Notes: generated by a model from the letters alone, not told the origin. DNA of 64,000 nt from Cryomorpha sp963741985 (GCA_963741985.1 CAVUKD010000001.1:124001-188000); one strand, 5' to 3'; shown: positions 1 through 9,409, numbered from the stretch's first letter. Translations and numbers: made by a program.

Positions 1-497
1 AGCGTATCCTCGCAAATCTCGATGCAACTATTGGCGAAATATTCGTTCACGGTGCTATCCACAATACCAATCTCGCGCTTGAAAAAGCAGGTTATTCGTT
101 TCCGAAGAACACCCACGTAACCCGGGATATTGACAAAGTGCGGTACAAAGGATCGATGATTATTGCTCCTCCATCTGCGCTCGGCACTCCATGGATGCGT
201 CAGTTCAAGCCCTATAAAGTAGCTACCGCGTCGGGTTGGATGGCGCTGCGCGGGGCACGCCGCCGTCGCAATGTGGATAAGGGATTTATCCTGTCAGATC
301 ATGCTGATTTCGAAGAACTCAACACGGCTGTTACGGAAACAGGTGCCGAAGAGATCTTTGTCACGCACGGATATTCTTCGATTTACAGCAAGTGGCTGCG
401 CAGCATCGGGCTCGACGCCAAAGTCGTAGAAACGGAGTACGAAGGCGAGCTTTCCGAAATCGGTGAATCAGCCAACAAAGAAAAGGAAGCAGAATGA
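1..497 (+). CDS. Ligase-associated DNA exonuclease, C-terminal part (partial gene)
   Basis: The gene is open from the left edge of the window in frame 3, so its N-terminus lies outside. The visible ~164 residues match the C-terminal part of the metallo-beta-lactamase/beta-CASP nucleases related to mRNA 3'-end processing factors: a late ILSDHADF motif whose histidine is a metal ligand, then VTHGYSS. The stop codon overlaps the ATG of the following ATP-dependent DNA ligase (ATGA), so the two are translationally coupled. In bacteria this nuclease is commonly paired with such a ligase, often with an Lhr-type helicase and a phosphoesterase, as a presumed DNA end-processing module. The role is inferred from family and context. 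Confidence 0.85.
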   Translation, partial: RILANLDATIGEIFVHGAIHNTNLALEKAGYSFPKNTHVTRDIDKVRYKGSMIIAPPSALGTPWMRQFKPYKVATASGWMALRGARRRRNVDKGFILSDHADFEELNTAVTETGAEEIFVTHGYSSIYSKWLRSIGLDAKVVETEYEGELSEIGESANKEKEAE

Positions 498-2107
498 AGG
501 ATTTTGCAGCACTCATTTCAGCACTCGATTCCACGACCAAAACCAATCAAAAACTCGCGGCGGTGGTCGCCTATCTGGATGCAGCTTCCGATTCTGATAA
601 GCTTTGGTGTGTGGCTCTCCTTACGGGAAAAAGACCGCGGAGGCCGGTGAAGACTTCCTTCATGCGACAGTGGTCGGCTGAGTTGGCAGATCTTCCACTT
701 TGGCTCTTGGAAGAATCGTATTTCGTAGTGGGCGATTTGGCAGAAACCGTTACCCTGATTCTCCCCGAACCGACCTCTGCCAACGATAGGTCACTTTCCG
801 AAAGGATGAAGGAATTGGGAGCACTGCGTGCGCTGGAAGAAACAGAAATAAAGGAATACATCATTCATGCATGGATGGAGATGACTCGCGATGAACGGTT
901 CGTTTTCAACAAGTTGATCACTGGAGGTTTTAGGATTGGAGTTTCGCAAAAACTGATGGTACGCGCTTTGGCGAAACATCTTGGCGAAGAAGAAAACATT
1001 GTTGCACACCGCTTAATGGGAAATTGGAAAGCTTCTGAAACCAACTTCCACGATCTGCTCGTGGCAGCAGATGGAAATGAAAATTTGTCGCGTCCCTATC
1101 CATTTTACCTCGCCTATCCCATCGAAGGATCTCCTGACAATATCGGTGATGCGAGCGATTGGCAAATAGAATATAAGTGGGATGGCATTCGCGGGCAGCT
1201 AATCAAGCGCGAAGGCGAAGTATATATCTGGAGCCGTGGCGAAGAGCTCGTTACCGATCAGTTTCCAGAATTGGTCGATCTCGGAAACGTTCTTGCAAAA
1301 GATTGTGTGATAGATGGCGAAATAACCGCCTACAAAGACGATGCTCCCCTGCCTTTTACCTTTTTGCAGAAGCGGCTGGGAAGAAAAAAAGTTGGGAAAG
1401 CTATTTTGAATCAATCACCGGTTAAGCTGATAGCCTACGACCTGCTTGAATTGGAAGGCAAGGACTTGCGCGAAACGGCTATGGAAGAGAGATCTGCATT
1501 GTTGCAAAGAATAGTGGCCGAAACGAATTCCGATAAAATGCTACTTTCCGAACCGCTCGCTATATCCACATGGGCTGAGGCTGCTGCCAAAAGAGCGGTG
1601 AGCAGAGAAAATTTTGCCGAAGGACTGATGTTAAAGCGAAAATCGAGCACTTATAAAGTCGGGCGCAAGCGTGGTGACTGGTGGAAGTGGAAAGTCGATC
1701 CTTTGAGTATCGATGCGGTCATGATCTACGCGATGCGCGGCCATGGGCGGCGGGCAAATCTCTACACCGACTATACTTTCGCCGTTTGGGACGGGCCGGA
1801 TTTGGTACCATTCGCGAAAGCTTACAGCGGACTTACGGATAAAGAGATCAACAAGATTGACCATTTTGTAAAGAAAAACACCATCGAGCGATTCGGCCCG
1901 GTGCGCAGCGTAAAACCCATTTTGGTTTTTGAAATCGGTTTCGAGGGGATTGCGCCGAGCACGCGTCATAAGTCGGGTATTGCGCTGCGATTCCCCCGTA
2001 TTTTGCGGCAACGCGAGGATAAAAAACCCCAAGAAGCCAATACACTGAAAGATTTGCAAGCCATTCTGGAGCTGTATTCCAGCGTAGATTCACCTTCTAT
2101 GCGGTAA
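494..2107 (+). CDS. ATP-dependent DNA ligase
   Basis: A 537-residue ATP-dependent DNA ligase. The nucleotidyl-transferase motif I is visible as EYKWDGIRG with the adenylated lysine at residue 228. Motif IIIa-like VIDGEI, motif IV EGLMLKR and motif V WWKWK follow, and then an OB-fold tail. The N-terminal ~200 residues are the alpha-helical DNA-binding domain. Such ligases seal nicks outside the main replication role held by NAD-dependent LigA. The ATG overlaps the stop of the upstream exonuclease, which places both in one module. The 3' end overlaps the convergent symporter by 11 bases. No helicase gene follows, although one is common in this module. Confidence 0.95.
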   Translation: MKDFAALISALDSTTKTNQKLAAVVAYLDAASDSDKLWCVALLTGKRPRRPVKTSFMRQWSAELADLPLWLLEESYFVVGDLAETVTLILPEPTSANDRSLSERMKELGALRALEETEIKEYIIHAWMEMTRDERFVFNKLITGGFRIGVSQKLMVRALAKHLGEEENIVAHRLMGNWKASETNFHDLLVAADGNENLSRPYPFYLAYPIEGSPDNIGDASDWQIEYKWDGIRGQLIKREGEVYIWSRGEELVTDQFPELVDLGNVLAKDCVIDGEITAYKDDAPLPFTFLQKRLGRKKVGKAILNQSPVKLIAYDLLELEGKDLRETAMEERSALLQRIVAETNSDKMLLSEPLAISTWAEAAAKRAVSRENFAEGLMLKRKSSTYKVGRKRGDWWKWKVDPLSIDAVMIYAMRGHGRRANLYTDYTFAVWDGPDLVPFAKAYSGLTDKEINKIDHFVKKNTIERFGPVRSVKPILVFEIGFEGIAPSTRHKSGIALRFPRILRQREDKKPQEANTLKDLQAILELYSSVDSPSMR

Positions 2108-3524
2108 ATACCTTACGCTTATCAAGCACAAAAAGCGTAATCAAGGCTCCTATCAATCCAAATAAAATGGGATCGAGCCCATAAGGAAGTGGCATCTTGA
2201 AAATGGTAAGTCCGAGGGTAAGTCCACCACCGACCAACATCGCGCCCATAGCCGCCGTGCGTGAAGGATTTTTTGCGTAAAGCGCATAAAGAACCGGTAG
2301 GAACAGCCCGGAAACCATGAATGCGTAAGATTGCAGCATCAATTCCAGTACATTTTCCATAAACAACGCGATGAGCAAGGCCACCGCTCCTATTACGAGC
2401 GTGGCCCATTGGCTGAGTTTCATCTCATCTTTCTTTCGGAAATACTTTGAAGTATAGAGCAGATCGGTCACTACATTTCCTGAGCAAGCCATGAGGCAAC
2501 TATCTGCTGTAGATAAAATCGCACTGAAATAGGCTGACATCATCAAGCCCATCAATCCAACCGGCAAGATGGTGCGTAGTAAGATCGGCAAACCAATCTC
2601 CGGATCCATACTTCCCACAACCCCATATCCCAGATCGGCAAACATTCCCTGATCGGCAGCCACGCGGGCAAAAAGTCCGAGGGCCACGCCCATAAAAGCC
2701 ATCACCGGCCATTCGAAAGCACCGGCAATATACCAGGCCTTTCGTGCTTGCTTCTCATCGCGCGAAGCATAAATGCGCTGGTAAAGGGTCATCCCAATAA
2801 ACCAGATCGGTATAATGGTAAAACTCCAGTTGACTATTTGTTGCCACTTTAGATTGGTCAGTGAAAGCATTTCAGGAGGGACAGAAGCCACAATTCCTTC
2901 CCAGCCCCCAACGGCAAAATATCCCATTGGCAATCCAATAAATATCAATCCCGAAAGCAAAATAATCCACTGAATGGTATCGGTATATATTACCGCTTTC
3001 AGTCCACCAAGCACAGTATACCCCACCGCGACGATACCCATAACCAGCAAGGCCTTGTCGAGGGAGATAGTCGGAAAAGTGGCATGGGCAAGTTTGGCTC
3101 CGGCCAAAAGCTGGGAAGCCGTAAACCCGAGGTATCCGATAGCAGATATTATTCCGGCCACAAGAGCGACGTTCTTACCAAACACATGTCCAAAGACCTG
3201 CGGAAATGTGAAGAGATTGACTTTGCGACCGAGTTCAAAAACCTTTGGAATCAGGAAAACTACGGCAAGCCACGCTCCTATCAATCCAGTAAAAAGCATC
3301 CACGAACCACTCAGCCCCATTGTAAATCCGAGGCCGCCAAGGCCGATGGAGAATCCACCGCCCACATCTGTGGCGACTACCGAAAAGCCGATATGCCAAG
3401 GGCCCATATTCCGTCCGGCGAGATAATAGTCTTCTTTACTCGAATTGGATTTCATAAAGAAAAATCCCACGCCGAGCATAACCAACATGTAAACCGCGAA
3501 AATTGAAATATCTATCCAGCTCAT
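2097..3524 (-). CDS. Sodium:solute symporter family (SSS) permease
   Basis: A 475-residue integral membrane protein with about 12-13 hydrophobic segments. It has the SSS-family glycine-rich stretch near the N-terminus (YYLAGRNMG, then DVGGGFSIG) and the core motif GGLKAVIYTDTIQ around residues 170-180. It probably uses the sodium gradient to import an organic solute, but the substrate cannot be read from the sequence. It stands alone on the minus strand and is convergent with the ligase, overlapping it by 11 bases. No neighbouring catabolic gene hints at the substrate. Confidence 0.9.
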   Translation of the reverse strand: MSWIDISIFAVYMLVMLGVGFFFMKSNSSKEDYYLAGRNMGPWHIGFSVVATDVGGGFSIGLGGLGFTMGLSGSWMLFTGLIGAWLAVVFLIPKVFELGRKVNLFTFPQVFGHVFGKNVALVAGIISAIGYLGFTASQLLAGAKLAHATFPTISLDKALLVMGIVAVGYTVLGGLKAVIYTDTIQWIILLSGLIFIGLPMGYFAVGGWEGIVASVPPEMLSLTNLKWQQIVNWSFTIIPIWFIGMTLYQRIYASRDEKQARKAWYIAGAFEWPVMAFMGVALGLFARVAADQGMFADLGYGVVGSMDPEIGLPILLRTILPVGLMGLMMSAYFSAILSTADSCLMACSGNVVTDLLYTSKYFRKKDEMKLSQWATLVIGAVALLIALFMENVLELMLQSYAFMVSGLFLPVLYALYAKNPSRTAAMGAMLVGGGLTLGLTIFKMPLPYGLDPILFGLIGALITLFVLDKRKVFTA

Positions 3525-3666
3525 CCTACGCGCCGAATTTTATTCCCGGAAATGAAACGGGATTTTTCGGAAAAGGAAAATAAAACGTTGTAAAATTCGG
3601 AATTTCTAAAAAAATCATACGCGAAGGTAAAATTCTGATTGGAAAAGACGAAATCTGTGGATTTTA

Positions 3667-5613
3667 CTAAGGTTTGGCAACAACAAAGTTGGTGGTTCGG
3701 AATGAATTTCCATTTGACAAGCGCAGGATATAAACACCGTTTTCGAGCGCGGAAATATCGAAACGCATACTGTCGTGAAATCCTGCCTGTGGTGTGATCG
3801 TTTGTACAAGTTTGCCCTGGGCATCGATAATATCAGCAGATTTTGCAGCAAAAGCCGGATTAAGCACCGAGACATTTATTACATCGTTGGAAGGATTTGG
3901 GGATACCGCGATATCATTGAGATTATAATCCGTATTCGAATCGAATTTTACCGAGCTATTTGCCAGCACATCCATATTTGGATCGAAACGGATTTCTCGA
4001 ACATTAAAACTCGATGCAACGAAAAATCGCTGCCCTGAAAAGGTGTTATCGAGTCTCACCGTTTTATCCTGTGAATCGCCTATTAATTCAATTGAAATGG
4101 GCATTTTGTAAAAACTGACAGACGGATCTGAAGTGGTTTGAGATAGCGCAATAACTACACCTCCATCGGTGATCGACCAAGAAACGTCGTAAGTCGGAAA
4201 ACCCTCTCCATAATACCAATCATCAAAAAATTCGGTAAAATCTTTTCCCGAAACCGCCTCAAGGTGGGCTTTAAAATCAGCAGTTCTCACATATCCAAAT
4301 GCGAGATCCGGATCATTTAAATACGCGCGGCAAGCTTGAAAAAACAAATCGTCTCCCAAAATACCGCGGAGCATAATAAGTAAATACGCGCCTTTATTAT
4401 ACGAGAGTCTTCCGTCAAAAATCCGATCACGGCTTGTGGTGTCGTTTACAAAAACTGATCCTCCGGGTTGTGATTTCACGCTTTGTTGCAGTCCCAACTT
4501 CCAATCCATAAATACACCGTCGTCCTGAAGATATTGGTAACTCAAGCCTGTGAGGAAAGTTGCAAATCCCTCATTAAGCCAAATATCCTCCCAGCTTCCG
4601 CAAGTTACTTTATCGCCAAACCACTGATGCGCCAGCTCGTGAGCGACCAGCGAATAATAGAAACCCGCCATTGAACTCATAGTGGTATGCTCCATTCCGC
4701 CGGGAAGTGCGGCTTGGCAATGGCCATATTTCTCTTGCCAATATGGATAAATTCCAAAATATTCCGAAAAGAGTGAAATCAAATCAGGCGTAACCCCGAG
4801 CTGTTCCTGAGATAATGTCAGCGATTCCGGATATACATAATTCAGAATTTCAATGGGGTGTGCACCGACAATAACTTCCTGAGAGATAGCAGTATAATTA
4901 GTCGCAGCGATAGAAACCAAATAAGCGGGTATCGGAAAACGGTGTTTCCAACCAAATGAAACTGTACCATCATCATTAACCTGGCTATATTCCAATTTAC
5001 CATTTGACCCTGCTTTGATTCCTTCGGGCACCGTAATTTCTACAAAAACACTGTCAAGCTTATCATTTAACGTCTGTTTACAAGGCCACCAATCACGCGC
5101 TCCATAGGGTTCAGATAGCGTATAGAGGACGGGCTCCATGCCATGAAAGCCCTGATTGAATGCCAGTATGCTATGATTTACCGGCACTCCTTCGTACTGG
5201 ATTTCAATTTTTTTCAGGCCTTCCGGCAAAACTTCCGGAAATACAAGGGCTAGTGAAAAATCATCTGAGAAAAAATATTCCAAAGGAACACCATCACTGC
5301 TAACAGAATTGACTTGCAAATCACTGCTAAAGTCAAAAAATACGGTATCAGTCGGCTGGGTAATATCAATGGTCTCTATCACCCTTCCGGTAATATATTT
5401 AACCTGTGGATTGATTGTCCAGTAACACTCAGCATACTTCCAATCGTAATCCTCACCATTAAAACTGGTATTGGATTTAGAAAGATCCGGTTTCCATCGT
5501 TTGGCCTCCATGGCGGCGATTCTATCTGTGGTCCAAACTGTATCAATCCCACTCTGAGCAGTGGTTTGCAATGTTAGAAATAGAAAAAATAAAAAATAGA
5601 GAAGCTTTCGCAT
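3667..5613 (-). CDS. Secreted M1-family metallo-aminopeptidase with T9SS sorting domain
   Basis: A 648-residue exported protein with an N-terminal signal peptide (residues 1-19, ending TTAQS). The M1 gluzincin signature is complete: GGMEH exopeptidase motif, zinc site HELAHQW at residues 325-331, and the third ligand in LNEGFATF about 18 residues later. The last ~80 residues start with a SPNPSND motif and end in a short basic strand, the type A sorting domain of the type IX secretion system. It therefore probably trims N-terminal amino acids from peptides at the cell surface or outside. It is a single gene, divergent from the surface protein gene at 5914. Confidence 0.93.
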   Translation of the reverse strand: MRKLLYFLFFLFLTLQTTAQSGIDTVWTTDRIAAMEAKRWKPDLSKSNTSFNGEDYDWKYAECYWTINPQVKYITGRVIETIDITQPTDTVFFDFSSDLQVNSVSSDGVPLEYFFSDDFSLALVFPEVLPEGLKKIEIQYEGVPVNHSILAFNQGFHGMEPVLYTLSEPYGARDWWPCKQTLNDKLDSVFVEITVPEGIKAGSNGKLEYSQVNDDGTVSFGWKHRFPIPAYLVSIAATNYTAISQEVIVGAHPIEILNYVYPESLTLSQEQLGVTPDLISLFSEYFGIYPYWQEKYGHCQAALPGGMEHTTMSSMAGFYYSLVAHELAHQWFGDKVTCGSWEDIWLNEGFATFLTGLSYQYLQDDGVFMDWKLGLQQSVKSQPGGSVFVNDTTSRDRIFDGRLSYNKGAYLLIMLRGILGDDLFFQACRAYLNDPDLAFGYVRTADFKAHLEAVSGKDFTEFFDDWYYGEGFPTYDVSWSITDGGVVIALSQTTSDPSVSFYKMPISIELIGDSQDKTVRLDNTFSGQRFFVASSFNVREIRFDPNMDVLANSSVKFDSNTDYNLNDIAVSPNPSNDVINVSVLNPAFAAKSADIIDAQGKLVQTITPQAGFHDSMRFDISALENGVYILRLSNGNSFRTTNFVVAKP

Positions 5614-5680
5614 AAATCCTGTTCTTTAGAAAAAAGCCGTGTAGCCAAAGACAATCGTGTATAATCCTTGCTTCCGCAAA

Positions 5681-5710
5681 TCAATCAACATCAATCAACA
5701 TCAATCAACA
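5681..5710. repeat. Three tandem copies of a 10-bp repeat
   Basis: TCAATCAACA occurs three times head to tail with no mismatch, in the intergenic region between the divergent aminopeptidase and surface-protein genes. The period is close to one helical turn of DNA. It lies 68 bases upstream of the aminopeptidase start and about 140 bases upstream of the promoter for the gene at 5914. It may be a slippage product or a binding-site array. Only the repeat itself is certain. Confidence 0.9.
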
Positions 5711-5837
5711 TTATTCCATAAGAATACAAAGTAAGCATGAATTGCCAGACATTCCCTTTTGGATAAATGATCGTTGTAAAAGGTGTGAATCAATGATGAA
5801 TCCTAAAATAGTTACAAAAATTCGACAAATCAAATTA

Positions 5838-5851
5838 TTTTGTCGACAAAA
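5838..5851. promoter_or_regulatory. 14-bp perfect palindrome upstream of the surface-protein promoter
   Basis: TTTTGTCGACAAAA is a perfect inverted repeat ending 1 base before the TTG (-33) element of the promoter at 5853-5883. Partial copies of the half-site (CGACAAA at 5823, TTGACAAA at 5853) flank it. The position fits an operator or activator site, but no regulator can be named. Confidence 0.4.
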
Positions 5852-5852
5852 C

Positions 5853-5883
5853 TTGACAAACTCGTGTTTAGAACTTATCTTTG
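5853..5883 (+). promoter_or_regulatory. Bacteroidota-type promoter for the gene at 5914
   Basis: TTG at 5853-5855, a 20-base spacer, then TATCTTTG at 5876-5883 fit the Bacteroidota housekeeping-sigma consensus (TTG at -33, TAnnTTTG at -7). Transcription would start near 5890, leaving a leader of about 24 bases before the ATG at 5914. The in-frame upstream TTG at 5881 lies inside the -7 box and so cannot be the start codon of this transcript. Confidence 0.7.
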
Positions 5884-5913
5884 TCTCAAATTTCTAAACT
5901 AAAAATAAGAGCT

Positions 5914-8859
5914 ATGAGTAAAAATTTATTCAACCACGGGCTTTTCTTTGTAGTTGCACTTTTTTCGAGTGTCGCTATGCTTGCCCAACCAGTATGTAAT
6001 CAATTCGAATATTTTTATTCTGATATTACTTACCCTCCTTCAGGAAAACAAACGGATATTTATTCCGTAGATTTTTCTAGCGGCAACGCTGTTCTTACAC
6101 CTATTATCGAAGATTTGCCTTATGGTGGGCATATTGCCTATAATATTAATAATAATTTTCTTTATGTGGTGAATGATGCAAATGGTAAAATAAGCCAGCT
6201 TGATCCCTTAACCGGTGCTATCAGCCCAGCAGTATCTCCTAATATTTCTATGAGCGGTGTAGTCACGGCAACTTTCAATGATGAAGGAAAATTGCTTATC
6301 GGCAGCGGTAGTGGAAATATTTATCAGGTAAATTTGAGTTCAGACCCTTATATAGCAACTGTATTTGATTCGGGTGCGAATGTTAGTGGTGGCGACCTTG
6401 CCTGGACAGATTCAGGACTCTTTTTGGCATCGAATAATCCCAATGGATCCCTGTATTCCGTTCTTCCCGGAATAGCTAACGTTTTACAAGGCTTTGTCGT
6501 TCCTCAAGTAACAGGGATGGCTGCCATGGCAGATCGTCAAAATGTGGTGGTATCTTCACAGGGAAATACAGACTTCGTGGAATTTTCTCTTGCGGCGGGG
6601 GTTACCCAAGTAAACTCATATCCGGCCATACTCAATGGTCAACCATTTACCATGTATCATGGGGATATGGCTTCAGGTTGTTCAAGTTTTGCAGAGAGTA
6701 ATGAATGCGAGGATTTTCAATATTTCTATATAAATGACAATAGTCCCGATGTACCTACAGGTACCGTTATGAGTGGAACAATCGTTGGTGGAGATTTTGT
6801 TTTGACTTCTCTATTCGAAAGTGGTCTTGCTGGTCACCTTGCGGTAAATACCGACAACGGAGACTTTTATGTGGTGCGAAATAACCGTGTGAAAACATAT
6901 TCTTCAACAGGTGTTTTGCTTAATGATATAAACATAGTAGGTCTTCCTTCGCGTGTTGAGTCTGCTGTTTGGAATCCTGCCGACAACATGGTCTACGTTG
7001 CGAGTTCGACTGCAAACAAAGTCTATTCATTGAATCCTTTGGATGGAACTCACACACTTTTCGCAAGTAATATCCCTACCAACGGTGGTGATCTTATCTT
7101 AAATGATGCAGGTGAACTCTTCAGCATTGAACGATTTGACAACGGACCTTCTAAATTGTACAATATTACAAGTGGTTCCGCTGTGCTTGTATCAAATGTT
7201 ATTCCCGCAGTAAATGGTGCCGCGCTCACATCCGATGGTGGTTTCATCATGGCATACGGTAATGGTGGTCACACCTTCAATATATATGCTGCCGATGGTA
7301 CTCCAGGAGCAATACTCAACGCCGTTGACAATGCTGGAAATCCTTTGACTATCGAAGACGGTGATATGGCAAGCGGATGTTTTAGCGGAAGCAACCCATC
7401 TTCAAGCTCATGCACATATTCATTGTACTATACACACTTTTTGAATCAGAACAGTTCAGAATTATTGGCATTGACTATTATGCCTGACAATTCAGTAACT
7501 ACCAGTGTATTGGCAAATATAAATTATGGCTCTACCAGTGCGGCAGTTTCTGATCAGGGAGTGCTTTATGTGTCCAGCAGATTTGGTCAGGGCTTCTTTA
7601 CTGCCTGGGCTGTAACAAATGGGTCTCAAATTGGTGGCAATATCCCTATGACCTCCATGGGAGGTGCCAATATTCAAAATGTGGGTGGATCAACCTTCCA
7701 TAATGGACTCCTTTATGTGAATTCTTTGGACGGAACCGCTTATGGTTTAGATCCTGCCACGGGTGTTGCTCAAGTAGAAATTGCACACGGACATCTCAAT
7801 GGGTCTGATATCGTCTTTGATCAATCAGGTGATCTTTGGTTGATAAGCCGCGACGCAGGAATATTCTACAATCTTACTGCCGGTACGTCGTTTAGTGTAG
7901 CTCTGGATAATATTGACGGTATTGCTCTTTTAGACAATGGCAATCTTGCAGCAGTCAATGGTGACAATGGTTCAACAATGTATGAAGTAGATCAAAACGC
8001 AGGGGTTCTTACAGGAATTACCTACAACCTTGGTTTCAGCGTACAGTACGGTGACCTTGCCTCAGCATGTATCGATAATCAAAACAACGATATACCCGGA
8101 CAATGTTATGCTACTGAAGTAATTGAATACGTTCAGGGAACTGCCCACAACGGTGGCAGCATCGCCTTGAACAGAACGGATCCAAATGAGGCTACCGGAG
8201 CACCCGAGCGCGTTGATCAACTTGTATTCGTATCTCTTGGATATGGTGGATCGCTTACCTTGGCCTTTGATGGCTCAGTGCCAAATGGTCCTGGTGATGA
8301 CATTGAAGTGGTAGAAACCACCTACAATAACAGTAGCTGTGGATCGTATCCTGAATTTGCGGATGTATACGTATCCGTAGATATGGTAAACTGGATCTTT
8401 GTTAAAACGGTATGTCGTGCAGACGGAATGGTTGATATCAGCGATGCCGATCCAAACATTGCCTATGTGAACTATGTGAAAATTGTGAACAACGATGCTC
8501 TCTCTAACACACCTGATGCATTTGATGTAGATGGAGTTGTAGCCATACATAATTGTGAAGTTGGTGGTGATGACCCATCCTTTACAGCAATTGAAGCACA
8601 ATCAGCTCTTAGTTCATATCCAAGTCCGACTACCGGTCCTGCTACGATCGAATTTGAAACAGCGATAGCAGGTAAGTCAACGCTTGACATTATTGATATG
8701 AATGGCCGACTTGTGAGAACCATTTTCAATCAGAATGTTGTTGCAGGTGAGACCTACACTGTTGATTTTGACGGTTCTGATTTGCCAAATGGTATCTACA
8801 TTACCAAATTGACAACAGACAACGATATCGCAATTGGAAAAATTATGATTGCGAAATAA
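5914..8859 (+). CDS. T9SS-exported repeat surface protein, paralog 1 (981 aa)
   Basis: The start is set at the ATG at 5914, giving a clean signal peptide ending MLAQ. An earlier in-frame TTG falls inside the promoter. The mature protein has three tandem units of about 230 residues, beta-propeller-like in composition, each closed by GDMASGC or GDLASAC (near residues 250, 483 and 713). A Cys-containing domain (about 728-880) with the PNGPGDDIEVVETTYNN segment follows, and then a type A T9SS sorting domain that starts SYPSPTTGP and ends GKIMIAK. It is probably an adhesin-like or surface-layer protein; its ligand is unknown. The gene at 9410 is a paralog of identical length. Confidence 0.85.
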   Translation: MSKNLFNHGLFFVVALFSSVAMLAQPVCNQFEYFYSDITYPPSGKQTDIYSVDFSSGNAVLTPIIEDLPYGGHIAYNINNNFLYVVNDANGKISQLDPLTGAISPAVSPNISMSGVVTATFNDEGKLLIGSGSGNIYQVNLSSDPYIATVFDSGANVSGGDLAWTDSGLFLASNNPNGSLYSVLPGIANVLQGFVVPQVTGMAAMADRQNVVVSSQGNTDFVEFSLAAGVTQVNSYPAILNGQPFTMYHGDMASGCSSFAESNECEDFQYFYINDNSPDVPTGTVMSGTIVGGDFVLTSLFESGLAGHLAVNTDNGDFYVVRNNRVKTYSSTGVLLNDINIVGLPSRVESAVWNPADNMVYVASSTANKVYSLNPLDGTHTLFASNIPTNGGDLILNDAGELFSIERFDNGPSKLYNITSGSAVLVSNVIPAVNGAALTSDGGFIMAYGNGGHTFNIYAADGTPGAILNAVDNAGNPLTIEDGDMASGCFSGSNPSSSSCTYSLYYTHFLNQNSSELLALTIMPDNSVTTSVLANINYGSTSAAVSDQGVLYVSSRFGQGFFTAWAVTNGSQIGGNIPMTSMGGANIQNVGGSTFHNGLLYVNSLDGTAYGLDPATGVAQVEIAHGHLNGSDIVFDQSGDLWLISRDAGIFYNLTAGTSFSVALDNIDGIALLDNGNLAAVNGDNGSTMYEVDQNAGVLTGITYNLGFSVQYGDLASACIDNQNNDIPGQCYATEVIEYVQGTAHNGGSIALNRTDPNEATGAPERVDQLVFVSLGYGGSLTLAFDGSVPNGPGDDIEVVETTYNNSSCGSYPEFADVYVSVDMVNWIFVKTVCRADGMVDISDADPNIAYVNYVKIVNNDALSNTPDAFDVDGVVAIHNCEVGGDDPSFTAIEAQSALSSYPSPTTGPATIEFETAIAGKSTLDIIDMNGRLVRTIFNQNVVAGETYTVDFDGSDLPNGIYITKLTTDNDIAIGKIMIAK

Positions 8860-8880
8860 GAATAATTGTAACCAATTAAG

Positions 8881-8917
8881 AAAAAGGGACTGTCCGCGAG
8901 GGTAGTCCTTTTTTTTA
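8881..8917 (+). terminator. Rho-independent terminator after paralog 1
   Basis: GGGACTGTCC (8886-8895) pairs over 10 bp, including G-U pairs, with GGGTAGTCCT (8900-8909) around a GCGA tetraloop. An A-run precedes it and eight T's follow. It ends the transcript 22 bases after the stop codon. Confidence 0.9.
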
Positions 8918-9409
8918 TTCAAAGTTTTTCATGAGAAAAATATCAATGTGAATATTCAAAGGATAGCGCAGAAGCTACTTAAACTGTTGATTGATTTCTT
9001 TTCGCTATAGCGACGACAGAAATTCACAATTTTGAATAATGATAATTCCAATTACCCGCCGATAGAATAAAGCTTTAGATTGAAGTCATTCCGGAGACCA
9101 ACGACCTGTTTCACGAAAATGCATATTAGAATTTAGTAAAAAAGCAATCTGAGAAAACGTCTTAAAAAATTGATTTAAAGAAAACACCGTTGATTCTTCG
9201 AGGGAAATGAAACACGCAGATTATTGATTCAGATAACCATTAATTAGTATGGATAAAATGTGATCTTGAAATACGCATTTATTCCTTTTTAAAAAAAACA
9301 CGATCGTACTGAACATTCGATTAATCCTTTTGTTTTAACGTCATAATTACCACTATCAACGCCTAAGAGTTTTCTTAGGCCTACATTTTTAAACTTAAAA
9401 CAGAAAATT
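8918..9409. other. Intergenic region between the two paralogs
   Basis: About 490 bases, AT-rich, with no reading frame of note and no tRNA-like fold seen. It should hold the promoter of the second paralog, but no clean TTG-N19-TAnnTTTG pair is visible. The only clear structure is the hairpin at 9361-9380. Confidence 0.6.
9361..9380 (+). promoter_or_regulatory. 8-bp perfect hairpin in the leader of paralog 2
   Basis: GCCTAAGA (9361-9368) and TCTTAGGC (9373-9380) form a perfect 8-bp stem with a GTTT loop, 29 bases before the ATG at 9410. No T-run follows directly, so a terminator is unlikely. It could stabilise the 5' end of the mRNA or affect translation. The first paralog has no counterpart at the same place. 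Confidence 0.5.

Noticed and set aside
5881..5913. Upstream TTG start for surface protein paralog 1
   Set aside because: The TTG is inside the TATCTTTG -7 box, and the ATG at 5914 begins a clean signal peptide and gives the same 981-residue length as paralog 2.
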